64,000 nucleotides of DNA. It comes from JALORV01 sp035429805 (lineage in GTDB: Bacteria; Pseudomonadota; Gammaproteobacteria; Burkholderiales; Burkholderiaceae_F). The notes under the pieces are model-generated. The model was not told the origin of the DNA. It worked only from the letters and a program-made list of their open reading frames with translations, and ran no database searches. Below are positions 28,652 to 37,433 of this stretch, one piece after another. How positions within the stretch are numbered: position 1 is the first letter of the stretch; each line of letters starts with the position of its first letter. Position numbers and translations under genes: made by a program. The DNA lies in assembly GCA_035429805.1 (NCBI GenBank), contig DAOMFL010000011.1:6128-70127 (forward strand), read 5' to 3'.

Positions 28652-29194
28652 ATGTCTCACCCTGACCACTTCGCGCTGTTCGCGTTGCCGGTCCGCTTCG
28701 CAATCGACGAAGCGGCGCTCGATATCGCCCACAAGGCGGTCCAGTCGAAGATTCATCCTGACCGCTTCGCTGCCGGGACCGCGGCCGAGCGCCGTGTGGC
28801 CATGCAATGGGCGGCGCGCGCCAACGAGGCCTACCGGACGCTGAAGTCGCCGCTCGCCCGCGCCGCGTATCTGTGCGAGCGCGCCGGCGTGCCGATCGAC
28901 GCCCAGTCGAACACTGCAATGCCGGCCGAGTTCCTGGTCCAGCAGCTGGAGTGGCGCGAGGCGCTCGACGAGGCGCGGCATGAAAGGGACGCGACGCAGC
29001 TGACTGCGCTGGAGACTCAGATGGCGGCAGAACGGTCGCGGCTGATCGCGGACATCGCCGAGGCGCTCGATCGGCGCGCGGACCATGCGTCTGCTGCGGG
29101 GCTGGTGCGCCAGCTGATGTTCATCGAGAAGTTTGGCGAGGAAGTCCGCAACGTCGAAACGTCCCTGGTCCAGCCGCGCGAGGCTTCGGCGTAA
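28652..29194 (+). CDS. hscB: co-chaperone HscB
   Basis: J-domain protein that loads IscU onto HscA. The 180-residue protein has the HPD motif (KIHPDRF) and the C-terminal IscU-binding helices. I chose the ATG at 28652 (MSHPDHFALFALPVRF), which matches the family start; an upstream GTG at 28622 would add 10 unrelated residues. The stop overlaps hscA by one base. Confidence 0.92.
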   Translation: MSHPDHFALFALPVRFAIDEAALDIAHKAVQSKIHPDRFAAGTAAERRVAMQWAARANEAYRTLKSPLARAAYLCERAGVPIDAQSNTAMPAEFLVQQLEWREALDEARHERDATQLTALETQMAAERSRLIADIAEALDRRADHASAAGLVRQLMFIEKFGEEVRNVETSLVQPREASA

Positions 29195-31074
29195 TGGCGC
29201 TGCTGCAGATTGCCGAGCCGGGCGAGTCGGCCGCGCCCCACCAGCACCGGCTCGCGGTCGGCATCGACCTGGGCACGACCAACTCGCTCGTCGCCACGGT
29301 CCGCAACAGCATTCCTACGGTCATCGATGACGCCGAGGGACGCAGCCTTCTGCCCTCGGTCGTGCGCTATCTGGCAGACGGCAGCGTCGACGTCGGGTAC
29401 GGTGCCCAGAAGTACCAGTCGCTCGATGCACGCAACACGATCGTCTCGGTCAAGCGTTTCATGGGCCGCTCGAGGGCGGATGTGCAGCACGTCGAAAGCA
29501 TGCCGTACGACTTCGTCGATCGAGCCGACGGCGAGCCGGGCATGGTGCAGCTGCGCACGGTGGCCGGTGTCCGGAGTCCGGTCGAGGTCTCGGCTGAAAT
29601 CCTGAAGGCGTTGCGGCTGCGCGCGGAAGAGGCCCTCGGTGGCGAACTGGTCGGGGCCGTGGTCACGGTGCCCGCGTATTTCGACGACGCGCAGCGCCAG
29701 GCCACAAAGGACGCCGCGAAGCTCGCCGGCCTCAACGTGCTGCGCCTGCTCAACGAACCGACCGCGGCCGCGATTGCCTATGGGCTCGATCAAGCGGCGG
29801 AGGGCACCTATGCGGTGTACGACCTGGGCGGCGGCACCTTCGACATCTCGATCCTGCGGCTCAGCCGGGGCGTGTTCGAAGTCCTCGCCACCGGCGGCGA
29901 CTCGGCGCTGGGCGGGGACGACTTCGATCACCGGCTGTTCTGCTGGATCATCGAGCAGGCGAAACTGCTGCCGCTGTCGCTGCAGGACTCGCGCGCACTG
30001 ATGGTGAAGGCTCGCGACGTCAAGGAGCGCCTGTCTGTCGATACGGAAGTGCGCGCCAATGCCGTGCTGTCGACCGGCGAAGTGGTCGATGTGCCGGCCA
30101 CCAGCCGCGAGTTCGCTCACATGACGCAGCCGCTGGTCGACAAGACGCTCGTGGCGTGCCGCAAGGCGTTGCGCGATGCCGGGCTGCAGCCGTCCGGGAT
30201 CGACGGCGTGGTGATGGTTGGTGGGGCAACCCGCATGCCGCATGTGCGCAAGGCCGTGGGCGCCTTCTTCGGCCAGACGCCGCTCACCAACATCGATCCC
30301 GAAAAGGTCGTGGCCCTCGGCGCGGCGATGCAGGCGAACCTGCTCGCCGGCAACCGCTCCAGCGGCGACGACTGGCTGCTGCTCGACGTCATTCCGCTGT
30401 CGCTCGGGCTTGAGACGATGGGCGGACTGGTGGAGCGGATCATTCCGCGCAATTCGACGATCCCGGTGGCGCGCGCGCAGGAGTTCACGACCTTTCGCGA
30501 TGGCCAGACGGCGATGTCGATCCACGTCGTGCAGGGCGAGCGCGAGCTGGTCGCCGACTGCCGTTCGCTGGCCCGGTTCGAACTGCGTGGCATTCCGCCG
30601 ATGTCGGCCGGCGCCGCGCGCATCCGCGTCACGTTCACCGTCGATGCCGACGGGCTGCTGTCCGTCGCCGCGCGCGAAATGGGCAGCGGTGTCGAAGCCG
30701 CGATCACCGTGAAGCCGTCGTACGGTCTTTCGGACGACGAGATCGCGCACATGCTGAAGGACTCGTTCGGCGCGGCCGACGCCGACATGCATGCGCGCGC
30801 ACTGCGCGAGCAGCAGGTCGAGGCGCAGCGGCTGCTCGAGGCGACCCTCGCGGCGCTTGCCGCGGATGGCGATCTGCTGACGCCGGACGAGCGCAATGCG
30901 ATCGAGCGGCTGGTGGCCGAAGTCTCCGCCCGCCTGCAGGGTTCCGACCTTGCGGCGATTCGCGCGGCGACCGAGGCGCTGGTCGGAGGGACCGACGAGT
31001 TCGCGGCGCGCCGGATGGACCGCTCGATCCGGGCCGCGCTGGCCGGCCGCGCGATCGAGGAACTGGCGAAGTAG
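29194..31074 (+). CDS. hscA: Hsp70-type chaperone HscA
   Basis: ATPase of 626 residues specialised for IscU; binds its LPPVK motif and drives cluster release. The Hsp70 phosphate loop GIDLGTTNSLVA is at about residues 27-38, and DLGGGTFDISIL follows. Its TAATG junction with hscB implies coupling. Standard length for HscA. Confidence 0.97.
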   Translation: MALLQIAEPGESAAPHQHRLAVGIDLGTTNSLVATVRNSIPTVIDDAEGRSLLPSVVRYLADGSVDVGYGAQKYQSLDARNTIVSVKRFMGRSRADVQHVESMPYDFVDRADGEPGMVQLRTVAGVRSPVEVSAEILKALRLRAEEALGGELVGAVVTVPAYFDDAQRQATKDAAKLAGLNVLRLLNEPTAAAIAYGLDQAAEGTYAVYDLGGGTFDISILRLSRGVFEVLATGGDSALGGDDFDHRLFCWIIEQAKLLPLSLQDSRALMVKARDVKERLSVDTEVRANAVLSTGEVVDVPATSREFAHMTQPLVDKTLVACRKALRDAGLQPSGIDGVVMVGGATRMPHVRKAVGAFFGQTPLTNIDPEKVVALGAAMQANLLAGNRSSGDDWLLLDVIPLSLGLETMGGLVERIIPRNSTIPVARAQEFTTFRDGQTAMSIHVVQGERELVADCRSLARFELRGIPPMSAGAARIRVTFTVDADGLLSVAAREMGSGVEAAITVKPSYGLSDDEIAHMLKDSFGAADADMHARALREQQVEAQRLLEATLAALAADGDLLTPDERNAIERLVAEVSARLQGSDLAAIRAATEALVGGTDEFAARRMDRSIRAALAGRAIEELAK

Positions 31075-31084
31075 CAGCCCGCGG

Positions 31085-31423
31085 ATGCCGAAGATCACGG
31101 TGCTGCCGCACGAGGAACTGTGCCCCGCCGGCAAGGAGTTCGAGACACCGTCGGGTGTGTCGCTGGCTGACGCTTTGCTGGATCATGGCGTCGACATCGA
31201 GCACGCCTGCGGCAAGGTGGCCGCGTGCACGACGTGCCACTGCATCGTCCGCAAGGGCTTCGAATCGCTGTCGCCGGCCGAGGACAAGGAAGAAGACCTG
31301 CTCGACCGGGCGTGGGGTCTGACGCCGGTGTCGCGGCTCTCCTGCCAGGCGATCGTGCGGGACGCCGACCTCACGGTCGAGATTCCCAAGTACAGCATCA
31401 ACTACGCCAAGGAAAAGGCTTGA
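31085..31423 (+). CDS. fdx: isc-type [2Fe-2S] ferredoxin
   Basis: Electron donor for cluster assembly; 112 residues. The four ligands are Cys42, Cys48, Cys51 and Cys87 in the adrenodoxin-type pattern C-x5-C-x2-C...C. Begins MPKITVLPHEELCPAGKEFE, 10 bases after hscA, and is 16 bases before iscX. Confidence 0.96.
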   Translation: MPKITVLPHEELCPAGKEFETPSGVSLADALLDHGVDIEHACGKVAACTTCHCIVRKGFESLSPAEDKEEDLLDRAWGLTPVSRLSCQAIVRDADLTVEIPKYSINYAKEKA

Positions 31424-31439
31424 ACGCCGAGGTCGCGCG

Positions 31440-31634
31440 ATGAAGTGGACCGACACGCAGGACATCGCCATTGCATTGTCCGAAGCTCATCCGGACGTCG
31501 ACCCGAAGACGATCCGGTTCATGGACCTGCGCCGCTGGGTGCTCGAACTGCCCGGCTTCAGCGACGACCCGAATCACTCGGGCGAAAAGATCCTCGAGGC
31601 GATCCAGATGGCGTGGATCGAGGAAGCGGAATAG
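31440..31634 (+). CDS. iscX: Fe-S assembly protein IscX
   Basis: Small acidic protein (64 residues, MKWTDTQDIAIALSEAHPDV) that binds IscS and iron and tunes the rate of cluster assembly. The conserved DPKTIRFMDLRRWVLELPGF block is clear. Last gene of the isc operon. Confidence 0.95.
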   Translation: MKWTDTQDIAIALSEAHPDVDPKTIRFMDLRRWVLELPGFSDDPNHSGEKILEAIQMAWIEEAE

Positions 31635-32271
31635 GGACGTGCCGGTCGCGCCGCGCCGGCCATCGGGGCCGCGCGGTGTTGTGCTCAACGTGTGGGGTTC
31701 AACTCGCGCGGGTTCGATTTCCCGCCTCAAGGCCTGAAGCAGGCCGCGGATCGATCGACTGAGTCCGATCTCGGGCACCGGGCGCCCCCGGTCGCCGTTC
31801 GAGCGTCACTGGACCGGGCGGGACCGTTTCTCGACAGTCGTTGATCGCCCGTCGACAACAGGCGCGGAATGCGTTCACCTTCAAACATGGCGTAGGGTGG
31901 GCCGAATGTCGAAACGATCTCGGTGCGTGACGCACCGGACTTCACGACATCCAGCAGATCAAGGGTACCGACCGGCGGCGGGGTCGACGCGCAGGCGGTC
32001 AGAGTCGCAGCAACGGCGACTTACCAGACTCGAGCAAACATCCTGTCGATTCCGGCTGATGTGTGCTTGCACACCAGGAGGCACGCAGCGACGCGCCATG
32101 CCCTGTGTCAATTCCGGGCCGCTCCAGTGGCGCTGTGCTGACTGGCAGCTCCCCGTGTCGCGCGAACGTCCGCTTCGTCCATGTGATCTGCCGCCCTCAT
32201 CTTCAATTGCCTAACCGTGCTCTGCCGGCGAGCGGACCGGCGGCCAGGTGGTCCGCCGTGCAACCGTGATC
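31635..32271. other. gene-poor stretch between iscX and phospholipase D gene
   Basis: 637 bases without an intact gene. The central part holds the decayed lipoprotein gene (minus strand). Around 31697-31716 a GCGGG/CCCGC hairpin with TTCGATTT loop looks like a tRNA T-arm, but no tRNA folds around it. The part 32060-32271 shows nothing I can name. Confidence 0.6.
31727..32041 (-). pseudogene. decayed small lipoprotein gene
   Basis: On the minus strand an ATG (32041-32039) is followed after six codons by TAA (32023-32021), then the same frame reads VAVAATLTACASTPPP, a signal-peptide core with a lipobox (LTAC), and continues KSGASRTEIVSTFGPPYAMFEGERI, which resembles SmpA/OmlA-like or DUF-type outer-membrane lipoproteins (a short conserved region where a KxGxxRxEVxxxxGPP pattern occurs). 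After that the sequence turns into low-quality frame. So it seems to be a lipoprotein gene killed by a stop in the signal peptide and later damage. An alternative is a functional short protein from the GTG at 31945, which would lack export. Confidence 0.55.
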
Positions 32272-34332
32272 TCAGAGCTGGTTCGCGATGAAGCTCGAGA
32301 TGTAGGTGCTCCACCCGAGCGGCTGCGGCTCGGTGATTTCGCGGGCGCGCGCGAAGTCGTGCTCGAAGAGATCCCGCCGCAACGCGGTCACGAAGGTCGG
32401 ATCGGTCGTGGCGATGTCGAGTTCACGGTTGATGCGGAGCGACAGCTTGTCGTAATTGGCCGAACCGAGACAGGCCCAACCGTCGAAGATCGCAGCCTTC
32501 ACGTGCGTCATGCCAGGATATGCATAAACGCGCACACCGTTGCGCACAAAGACGTTCGTGGCGACGAGGTTGGCGGCATTCATGAAGCCGCTGTCACCTG
32601 CGGTCGGCAGCACCACGCGCACGTCGACGCCTCGGCGGCGCGCATCAACGAGGGCCGCGATGACCTCGTCATCGGACACATAGGGCTGTTCCACGTAGAT
32701 CAGATGACGGGCCCGGCGGATCGCCATCAGCTGCGCGGTGAGAATTTCGGGATTGCCGGTATGTGTTGTAAGCACGCGCACGAACGGCGCATCGGGCGGT
32801 GCCGGCGCGGGATCCGGTTCTCGATCGAGCGCGCGCGCGAGCCGAGCTAGATCGCCACCGACGGCAGCGTGCGACCACGCCAATTCGAAGTCGCGCGCCA
32901 TCCTGGCGGCGACCGCGCCCTGCACCTCGACCATCAGATCATGCCATTCGTAGCGGTACTCCAGGCCGATGTTCATGCCGCCGACGAACGCGCGCTCGCC
33001 ATCGATGATGATCGCCTTGGTGTGGTCCGAGGTCAGCCATGGATTCGCCACCGTGCGCACGAGCACACCGGAGCCGTTCTGCAAGTAATCGACGATCGAG
33101 CCCGGGGCCCCGGCGTAGGGATAGCCGCCTGCGTAGGGCAGGCGGCCGACCGTTCTGGCCGCCGCGATCGTGCCGAGTTCATCGAGCAGCACCTGGACCC
33201 GGATCGACTTCGAGCGCTCCTTCAGCAAGTCGGCGACCTGCAGCGCGTACGGGTCAGTGTCGAAGATGTACACACGCACCAGCACCGACTCGCGCGCGTC
33301 CTGTATCGCCTGCACCAGGCGTGGAAAGTACGCGTCGCCGTCGATCAGCAGGTCGAGTCGGGCTGGAGTGGCGCGGGCGCCCAAACGCTCGTCAAGTTCG
33401 CGGTCGAAAGCGGCAAGATCCATCGGAATCGCCACTCCGCCCGCCGGCGGCACGGCGATTGGGGCCGGCCTCGGCTTCGGGACCAGCCCGATGGCGGTCT
33501 GCAGCGTGAGCCATGTCAGGCGCGCGGCGGCGGTGACCGGCTGCGTCAGCGGCGTCACGACATGGCTGCGCAGAACCAGCGCTTCCGTCACGGACAGGGC
33601 CTGCGCTGGGTCGGGGGGCGGCGTCCCGGCCACCGGCGCGGAGGCCGGAATTACAAGGACCGTCTGACCGCGCGCGATGTCGACCAGCACCAGGGCACGG
33701 CCAGCCGTGCTGCCGCCGGTGTCGAACAACACCAACCCGTCCGCACCATAGCGCTCGCGCAGCGCTTTGCTCACGCTCTGCGAGAGTTCCTCCTCGGTCA
33801 CGCGCCGGACCACCTTCAGGCTCGCCGGCTTGCGCTCGAGCTGATAGAACTGCAGGCGCTCGCCGTCGCGCACGAAGACGACGTCGCTGCCCTGCACGAC
33901 AGCCAGCGCAGCCTGGCCGGGTTCCGGCGGAGCGAAGCTCCAGAGCAAGCGCTGCAGCAGTTCGGACCAGGCGTTGGCCGACGATAAAGTGACAGGCCGT
34001 CCGCGGCTGCCGAGCGCATCGATGTCGATGGGTTCGGACTGCACCTCCAGCCGCGCCGCGCGGTAGCTGGACGCCGGGGCGCCTGCGGCCGCCTGCGCCC
34101 AGTCGGCGCCGAGAATCAGCGGGCCGTCGGGACCGGGGTAGCGTACATACAGCGTGTCGTCGACGGCGACGGCGGCATCGGGCACGCGCCCTTCAGAAAC
34201 GGGGCGCGTTGGCGCAGGCGCGGTGCTGCAAGCCATCGTTGCAGCCATCAGCAGGCAGGCCACGTTTCGCATAGGGCGCGCCGGCACGCGGAGATGCGCG
34301 GCAGCAGGCATACCGCGAAGGCCGACTCTCAT
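32272..34332 (-). CDS. phospholipase D-like (cardiolipin synthase-type) lipoprotein
   Basis: A 686-residue protein with two HKD motifs in the C-terminal half (SDHTKAIIIDGERAFVGG and THVKAAIFDGWACLGSANYD), so it is probably a phosphatidyltransferase or phospholipase D. An N-terminal signal sequence ends in a lipobox-like ATMAC, with starts possible at 34332, 34311 or 34272; none has a strong ribosome site and I keep the longest frame. Residues about 60-310 match no domain I can recognise. Exported or lipid-anchored cardiolipin-synthase-like proteins exist, so the active site may face the periplasm. Stands alone, with about 440 bases upstream and a gene-poor region downstream. Confidence 0.8.
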   Translation of the reverse strand: MRVGLRGMPAAAHLRVPARPMRNVACLLMAATMACSTAPAPTRPVSEGRVPDAAVAVDDTLYVRYPGPDGPLILGADWAQAAAGAPASSYRAARLEVQSEPIDIDALGSRGRPVTLSSANAWSELLQRLLWSFAPPEPGQAALAVVQGSDVVFVRDGERLQFYQLERKPASLKVVRRVTEEELSQSVSKALRERYGADGLVLFDTGGSTAGRALVLVDIARGQTVLVIPASAPVAGTPPPDPAQALSVTEALVLRSHVVTPLTQPVTAAARLTWLTLQTAIGLVPKPRPAPIAVPPAGGVAIPMDLAAFDRELDERLGARATPARLDLLIDGDAYFPRLVQAIQDARESVLVRVYIFDTDPYALQVADLLKERSKSIRVQVLLDELGTIAAARTVGRLPYAGGYPYAGAPGSIVDYLQNGSGVLVRTVANPWLTSDHTKAIIIDGERAFVGGMNIGLEYRYEWHDLMVEVQGAVAARMARDFELAWSHAAVGGDLARLARALDREPDPAPAPPDAPFVRVLTTHTGNPEILTAQLMAIRRARHLIYVEQPYVSDDEVIAALVDARRRGVDVRVVLPTAGDSGFMNAANLVATNVFVRNGVRVYAYPGMTHVKAAIFDGWACLGSANYDKLSLRINRELDIATTDPTFVTALRRDLFEHDFARAREITEPQPLGWSTYISSFIANQL

Positions 34333-34773
34333 TGCCTGAGAGCATGCTAGGCGCCGTGTCGCAGCCTCTCAACGCAGCCCCTTGACCGTGATCAGACAGG
34401 GGCAGAAAGCCTCTCGCTCCTGGGGCGCGAGACACTCGCCGCGCGGCGGCGTCGACGCCGGCTGAGTCGCCGCGCCGGCGGGCGAGGCCCACACGCCGGA
34501 GGAACTCAGTCCGTTTCACGGCGAACTGCGGAGGGGGGCCGGCTCGACGTCCGGCTGTGGACGACCGGTGAACCGACCCTTCGAATGCAGTTCCTGTGCG
34601 TGGCAATGGCACGCCTTGGAACTGCTCACGGTCAGTCCGCGTGCGCAGCTCCAGTTCGCAGAATGAGTCGCGACACTGAAGTGCCCGTCTTGACAGTCAT
34701 CAAGGCGGTTGGCCTGGCGGGGCTAGGCTATAGATGTGTTCAAGGGTCTGCGGCCCGGAAAGGGACGTCCACG
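34333..34773. other. intergenic region
   Basis: 441 bases between divergent lipoprotein genes. No coding sequence, RNA gene or long repeat is convincing. TTGACA occurs at 34690-34695, but no well-spaced -10 follows; TATAGAT at 34729-34735 is an alternative -10 for the downstream gene. Promoters for both genes must lie here. Confidence 0.5.
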
Positions 34774-35274
34774 ATGTTGCCCGCACGCAGCTATCCACTC
34801 TGGCTTTCAGGCGCCGTTGTGAGCGCAGTGTTAGCCGGCTGCGGCGGCGGCGGTGGCTATATCGACTTCGAGGCCATGGCGCCTCAGGTGAGCGTCGCCA
34901 TCATGTCAGCGCGGAATCCTCTCATTGCCGGCCAGAGCAGCGCGGTTCAGGCGGCGGTGGTGAACACCAGCCAGAACGAGGCCACGAACGTTCTGGTCCA
35001 GGTGGCCGCGCCGATCGGCTTCGAATACCGGAGCGTGACCTGCCTCAGTTCCGGCGCCTCCATCTGTCCGCCGGTCTCCGTGCAGCAGCTGGCCGGCGGC
35101 TTGCCCTTTCCGTCGTTTCCCGCCGGCACTGAAGTGTCGTTCTTCTTCGACGGTGTCACCACCGGCGCAGCAGGCAGTCAGGTCATGCTCGTCGTTACGG
35201 CCAACGTCCCAGGCGATATGCACCCGGAGGACAACAGCGCCGTGAGATACGTGCCCGTGGTCAGCGCTCCGTAA
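34774..35274 (+). CDS. small lipoprotein with a DUF11/CARDB-like domain
   Basis: A 166-residue predicted outer-membrane or surface lipoprotein. The signal peptide (MLPARSYPLWLSGAVVSAVLAGC) ends in the lipobox LAGC followed by a Gly run. The rest is a beta-sandwich-like segment (AGQSSAVQAAVVNTSQNEATNVLVQVAAP) resembling conserved repeat DUF11 or CARDB domains, with two cysteines (TCLSSGASICPP) that could bond. I chose the ATG at 34774 because GGAAAGGGA lies upstream and it gives a perfect lipoprotein signal; the frame is open earlier. Function unknown. Confidence 0.7.
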   Translation: MLPARSYPLWLSGAVVSAVLAGCGGGGGYIDFEAMAPQVSVAIMSARNPLIAGQSSAVQAAVVNTSQNEATNVLVQVAAPIGFEYRSVTCLSSGASICPPVSVQQLAGGLPFPSFPAGTEVSFFFDGVTTGAAGSQVMLVVTANVPGDMHPEDNSAVRYVPVVSAP

Positions 35275-35453
35275 CAGAAGAATTCCTCTACCGCCGGAGG
35301 ACTGTCGAAGCTCCCGGCCTTGCGTCGGCGATGGATAGGGCCGGTCTGGCGTCAGGCACACAGGCACCCTATTCGTCCGCTGCTGGCAGAGCCCAGTCCT
35401 GTCGATAGATTCGCCCTGATCTTCCCGGAACGGGACACCGCGCGCCGCGGGGT

Positions 35454-35870
35454 CTAAGGCGCAGCAAGGGCATAGCTCAGGACGTGGTGCGCCAGCAGTC
35501 CGGACGCCGAGCTGTTGCACTCTGCGCTGCCGTAGGCGGTCTTCCGGCCGATCTTCAGGATCGTGGCGGAACACAGGACATCCTCCTCGCGGGCGCTGCG
35601 AAGAAACGCCGTCTTCATGTCGGTCGTCACCCAGTGCTCGCTCGTGCCGCGGAGCGTCATGATCGCCAGCCACATGGCCACATCGGCGGCGCCCATCAGC
35701 GTCATGCCGCTGACGATGCCGCCGGGACGCTCCAGTGCCGGATCGAACGGTACGAGCAATGTGCAGGTTCCGGGTGAGCAGGCCTGAATCTCGAACCTGT
35801 ACTGCTTCAGGAAGGGTGTCTCCTGAAGCACGCTCCTGAGATCAGTGATCGTGGTGCAAAGCTCGTTCAT
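35454..35870 (-). CDS. PaaI-type hotdog-fold thioesterase
   Basis: A 138-residue protein of the hotdog family with the pattern ERPGGIVSGMTLMGAADVAMWLA and WVTTDMKTAFLRSA, typical of the PaaI/YbgC-like thioesterases that hydrolyse acyl-CoA. It is a single, unlinked gene. The substrate is unknown. Confidence 0.75.
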   Translation of the reverse strand: MNELCTTITDLRSVLQETPFLKQYRFEIQACSPGTCTLLVPFDPALERPGGIVSGMTLMGAADVAMWLAIMTLRGTSEHWVTTDMKTAFLRSAREEDVLCSATILKIGRKTAYGSAECNSSASGLLAHHVLSYALAAP

Positions 35871-36116
35871 CGGGTCGCGAGGTCATCGAAGCCGAATCCG
35901 CGGAGGCCGCAGGATATCCCTTGTGTGAGTTGCGGGCCGTGCGCCGCGGAACGATCGCCGCTCCTGCGCGACCGGGCGGCCGTCGTGAACGACGTGAATC
36001 GGCCGCCAGGTTTTGTCTGTGCACTGCACGATTCGCGACCAACCCAACGGATGATTTGCAGACGCAGGCAGAGCCGGTGGAATTCGATCAGCTGGGGGCG
36101 GATTCTCGGATCGAAG

Positions 36117-36572
36117 ATGGCATCGGGTCAGAAGGGATTGCTGCAGTCGAGAGCGACGCTGCGACTGCCGCAGGGATCACGGGATCGTGCATCGGCGCAG
36201 ACTGGCGCGAGCGCGCGCCAGTCTGCGGAACCCGCTTCGCGTGCCCGGGCGCGAGACTCTTCCACCGCGCTTCTGCAGGAACTGCTGTCGGAGTCGCTGG
36301 GGCCGATGGTGGAGGCGGCGTTTCGCGGCGTCGAGGACCACGTCGAGGCGCGCTTCTTCCAGCTGGCCGATCTGCAGGTCGTGATTTCGCGCGCTCGCCT
36401 CAAGGGTCAGACGCCGAAGGAGGTTCCGAGCGGGCTGACCCTGGAGGTGTGGCCATCGGCAGGTCCGCGCCTGCTCGAAGTCGAATGGAGCAACCGCCGT
36501 CCCTACATCGTCCATCGGCGCGACGGCGACTGGCTGCACCGCTTCATCGAGATGGCGAGCAGGATCCGATAG
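36117..36572 (+). CDS. hypothetical protein
   Basis: A 151-residue protein I do not recognise. The first 45 residues are Ser/Arg-rich and probably disordered; the remaining part (SSTALLQELLSESLGPMVEAAFRGVEDHVEARFFQLADLQVV onward, divided here only by length) is amphipathic, ending with a basic, aromatic tail (RRPYIVHRRDGDWLHRF). I chose the ATG at 36117 for a plausible GGATCG site; the frame is open from 35925. No partners are visible; it lies between a thioesterase gene and a convergent NUDIX gene. Confidence 0.5.
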   Translation: MASGQKGLLQSRATLRLPQGSRDRASAQTGASARQSAEPASRARARDSSTALLQELLSESLGPMVEAAFRGVEDHVEARFFQLADLQVVISRARLKGQTPKEVPSGLTLEVWPSAGPRLLEVEWSNRRPYIVHRRDGDWLHRFIEMASRIR

Positions 36573-36602
36573 CTGGCGACGAAGGCCAGACGACGGCGTC
36601 GT

Positions 36603-37433
36603 TTACGTGTACAGCCCCGCCGGCGTCACGAAGCCGCCGCGCCGCGCGAGGCTCTCCAGCGTGACCAAAGCGGACTCGAGCGTGAATGCATCGCGCTCGA
36701 TTGCAGCGACGGCCCGCGGCAGGGACCAGCGCTCGATCGCATCGACTTCGCCGTCCTGGTTGCTGCAGACTGCATCGGACGGGAGCGTGACCTCGTAGAC
36801 GTGGATGCGCTCGGACTGGTAACCCTCCGCCACCGGCCGGCGTACGTGGACGCTGCGCCCGCGATGGACTTCGAGACGGTCCAGTTCGAGGCCGGCTTCT
36901 TCCCAGGCCTCGCGCTCGAGCGCCTGTTCGAGGTTCTCACCCGCCGGGACCATGCCTCCCACCAGGTTGTCCCAGAGGCCCGGATCGATCGACTTGTGGG
37001 AGGCACGACGGGCGACCATGAGGGTCCCGTCGTCGCAGAACGCGTTCAGGTGCACGGCTTCGGTACAGATGCCGAGCGTCCGGCAGGCGGCGCGCTCGAT
37101 CTTCGCGAGCACGGGGCCGCCCGGCTCGGCGCGGATCGCCAGGGTCTCGTCGCGCCAGCCACGCACCAGTCCGGCATCACGCAATTGCAGCGCGGCGTCT
37201 GCGAGGAGGGCGCTGCGATGCGCCGCGTCCATGCCGTCATCGGCCAGATGAAGCATTCCGGATCGGAAGTCGAAACCCACTGCGCGGTCGGCAAGAAAGC
37301 GGGCCGTGTCGGGCGCGGTCCAGCCGACCACCTGGCCGGCGACGACGAACGGCTGCAGTCCGGTGGGACGCGGCGGCTGCGCACGCGCCTGCAGCCGGTT
37401 CGCAAGCGCCAGTAACCGCGCCGCCTGCGGCAT
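36603..37433 (-). CDS. DUF4743/NUDIX hydrolase (thiamine-pyrophosphate-like)
   Basis: A 276-residue two-domain protein: an N-terminal DUF4743-like part (to about 120) and a C-terminal NUDIX domain with the box at about 159-182 (GGMVPAGENLEQALERE then AWEEAGL), giving the Mg-binding glutamates. The architecture matches the fungal TNR3/bacterial family that acts on oxidised or oxy-thiamine diphosphates. The stop/start overlap with lysS (1 base) links them. Confidence 0.85.
   Translation of the reverse strand: MPQAARLLALANRLQARAQPPRPTGLQPFVVAGQVVGWTAPDTARFLADRAVGFDFRSGMLHLADDGMDAAHRSALLADAALQLRDAGLVRGWRDETLAIRAEPGGPVLAKIERAACRTLGICTEAVHLNAFCDDGTLMVARRASHKSIDPGLWDNLVGGMVPAGENLEQALEREAWEEAGLELDRLEVHRGRSVHVRRPVAEGYQSERIHVYEVTLPSDAVCSNQDGEVDAIERWSLPRAVAAIERDAFTLESALVTLESLARRGGFVTPAGLYT

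Noticed and set aside
31697..31740. tRNA T-arm-like hairpin (GCGGG/CCCGC around TTCGATTT)
   Set aside because: Loop is eight bases rather than seven, no acceptor, D or anticodon arm can be built around it, and no CCA end.
34690..34735. TTGACA and TATAGAT as a promoter for the small lipoprotein
   Set aside because: The spacing is 33 bases, far from 17; each alone is not enough.
34585..34773. Upstream extension of the small lipoprotein gene to 34585
   Set aside because: The extension lacks conservation features and puts about 60 residues before a textbook lipoprotein signal peptide.
35925..36116. Longer start for the hypothetical protein at 36117-36572
   Set aside because: The added part is Arg/Cys-rich out-of-frame-like sequence without codon bias or homology.
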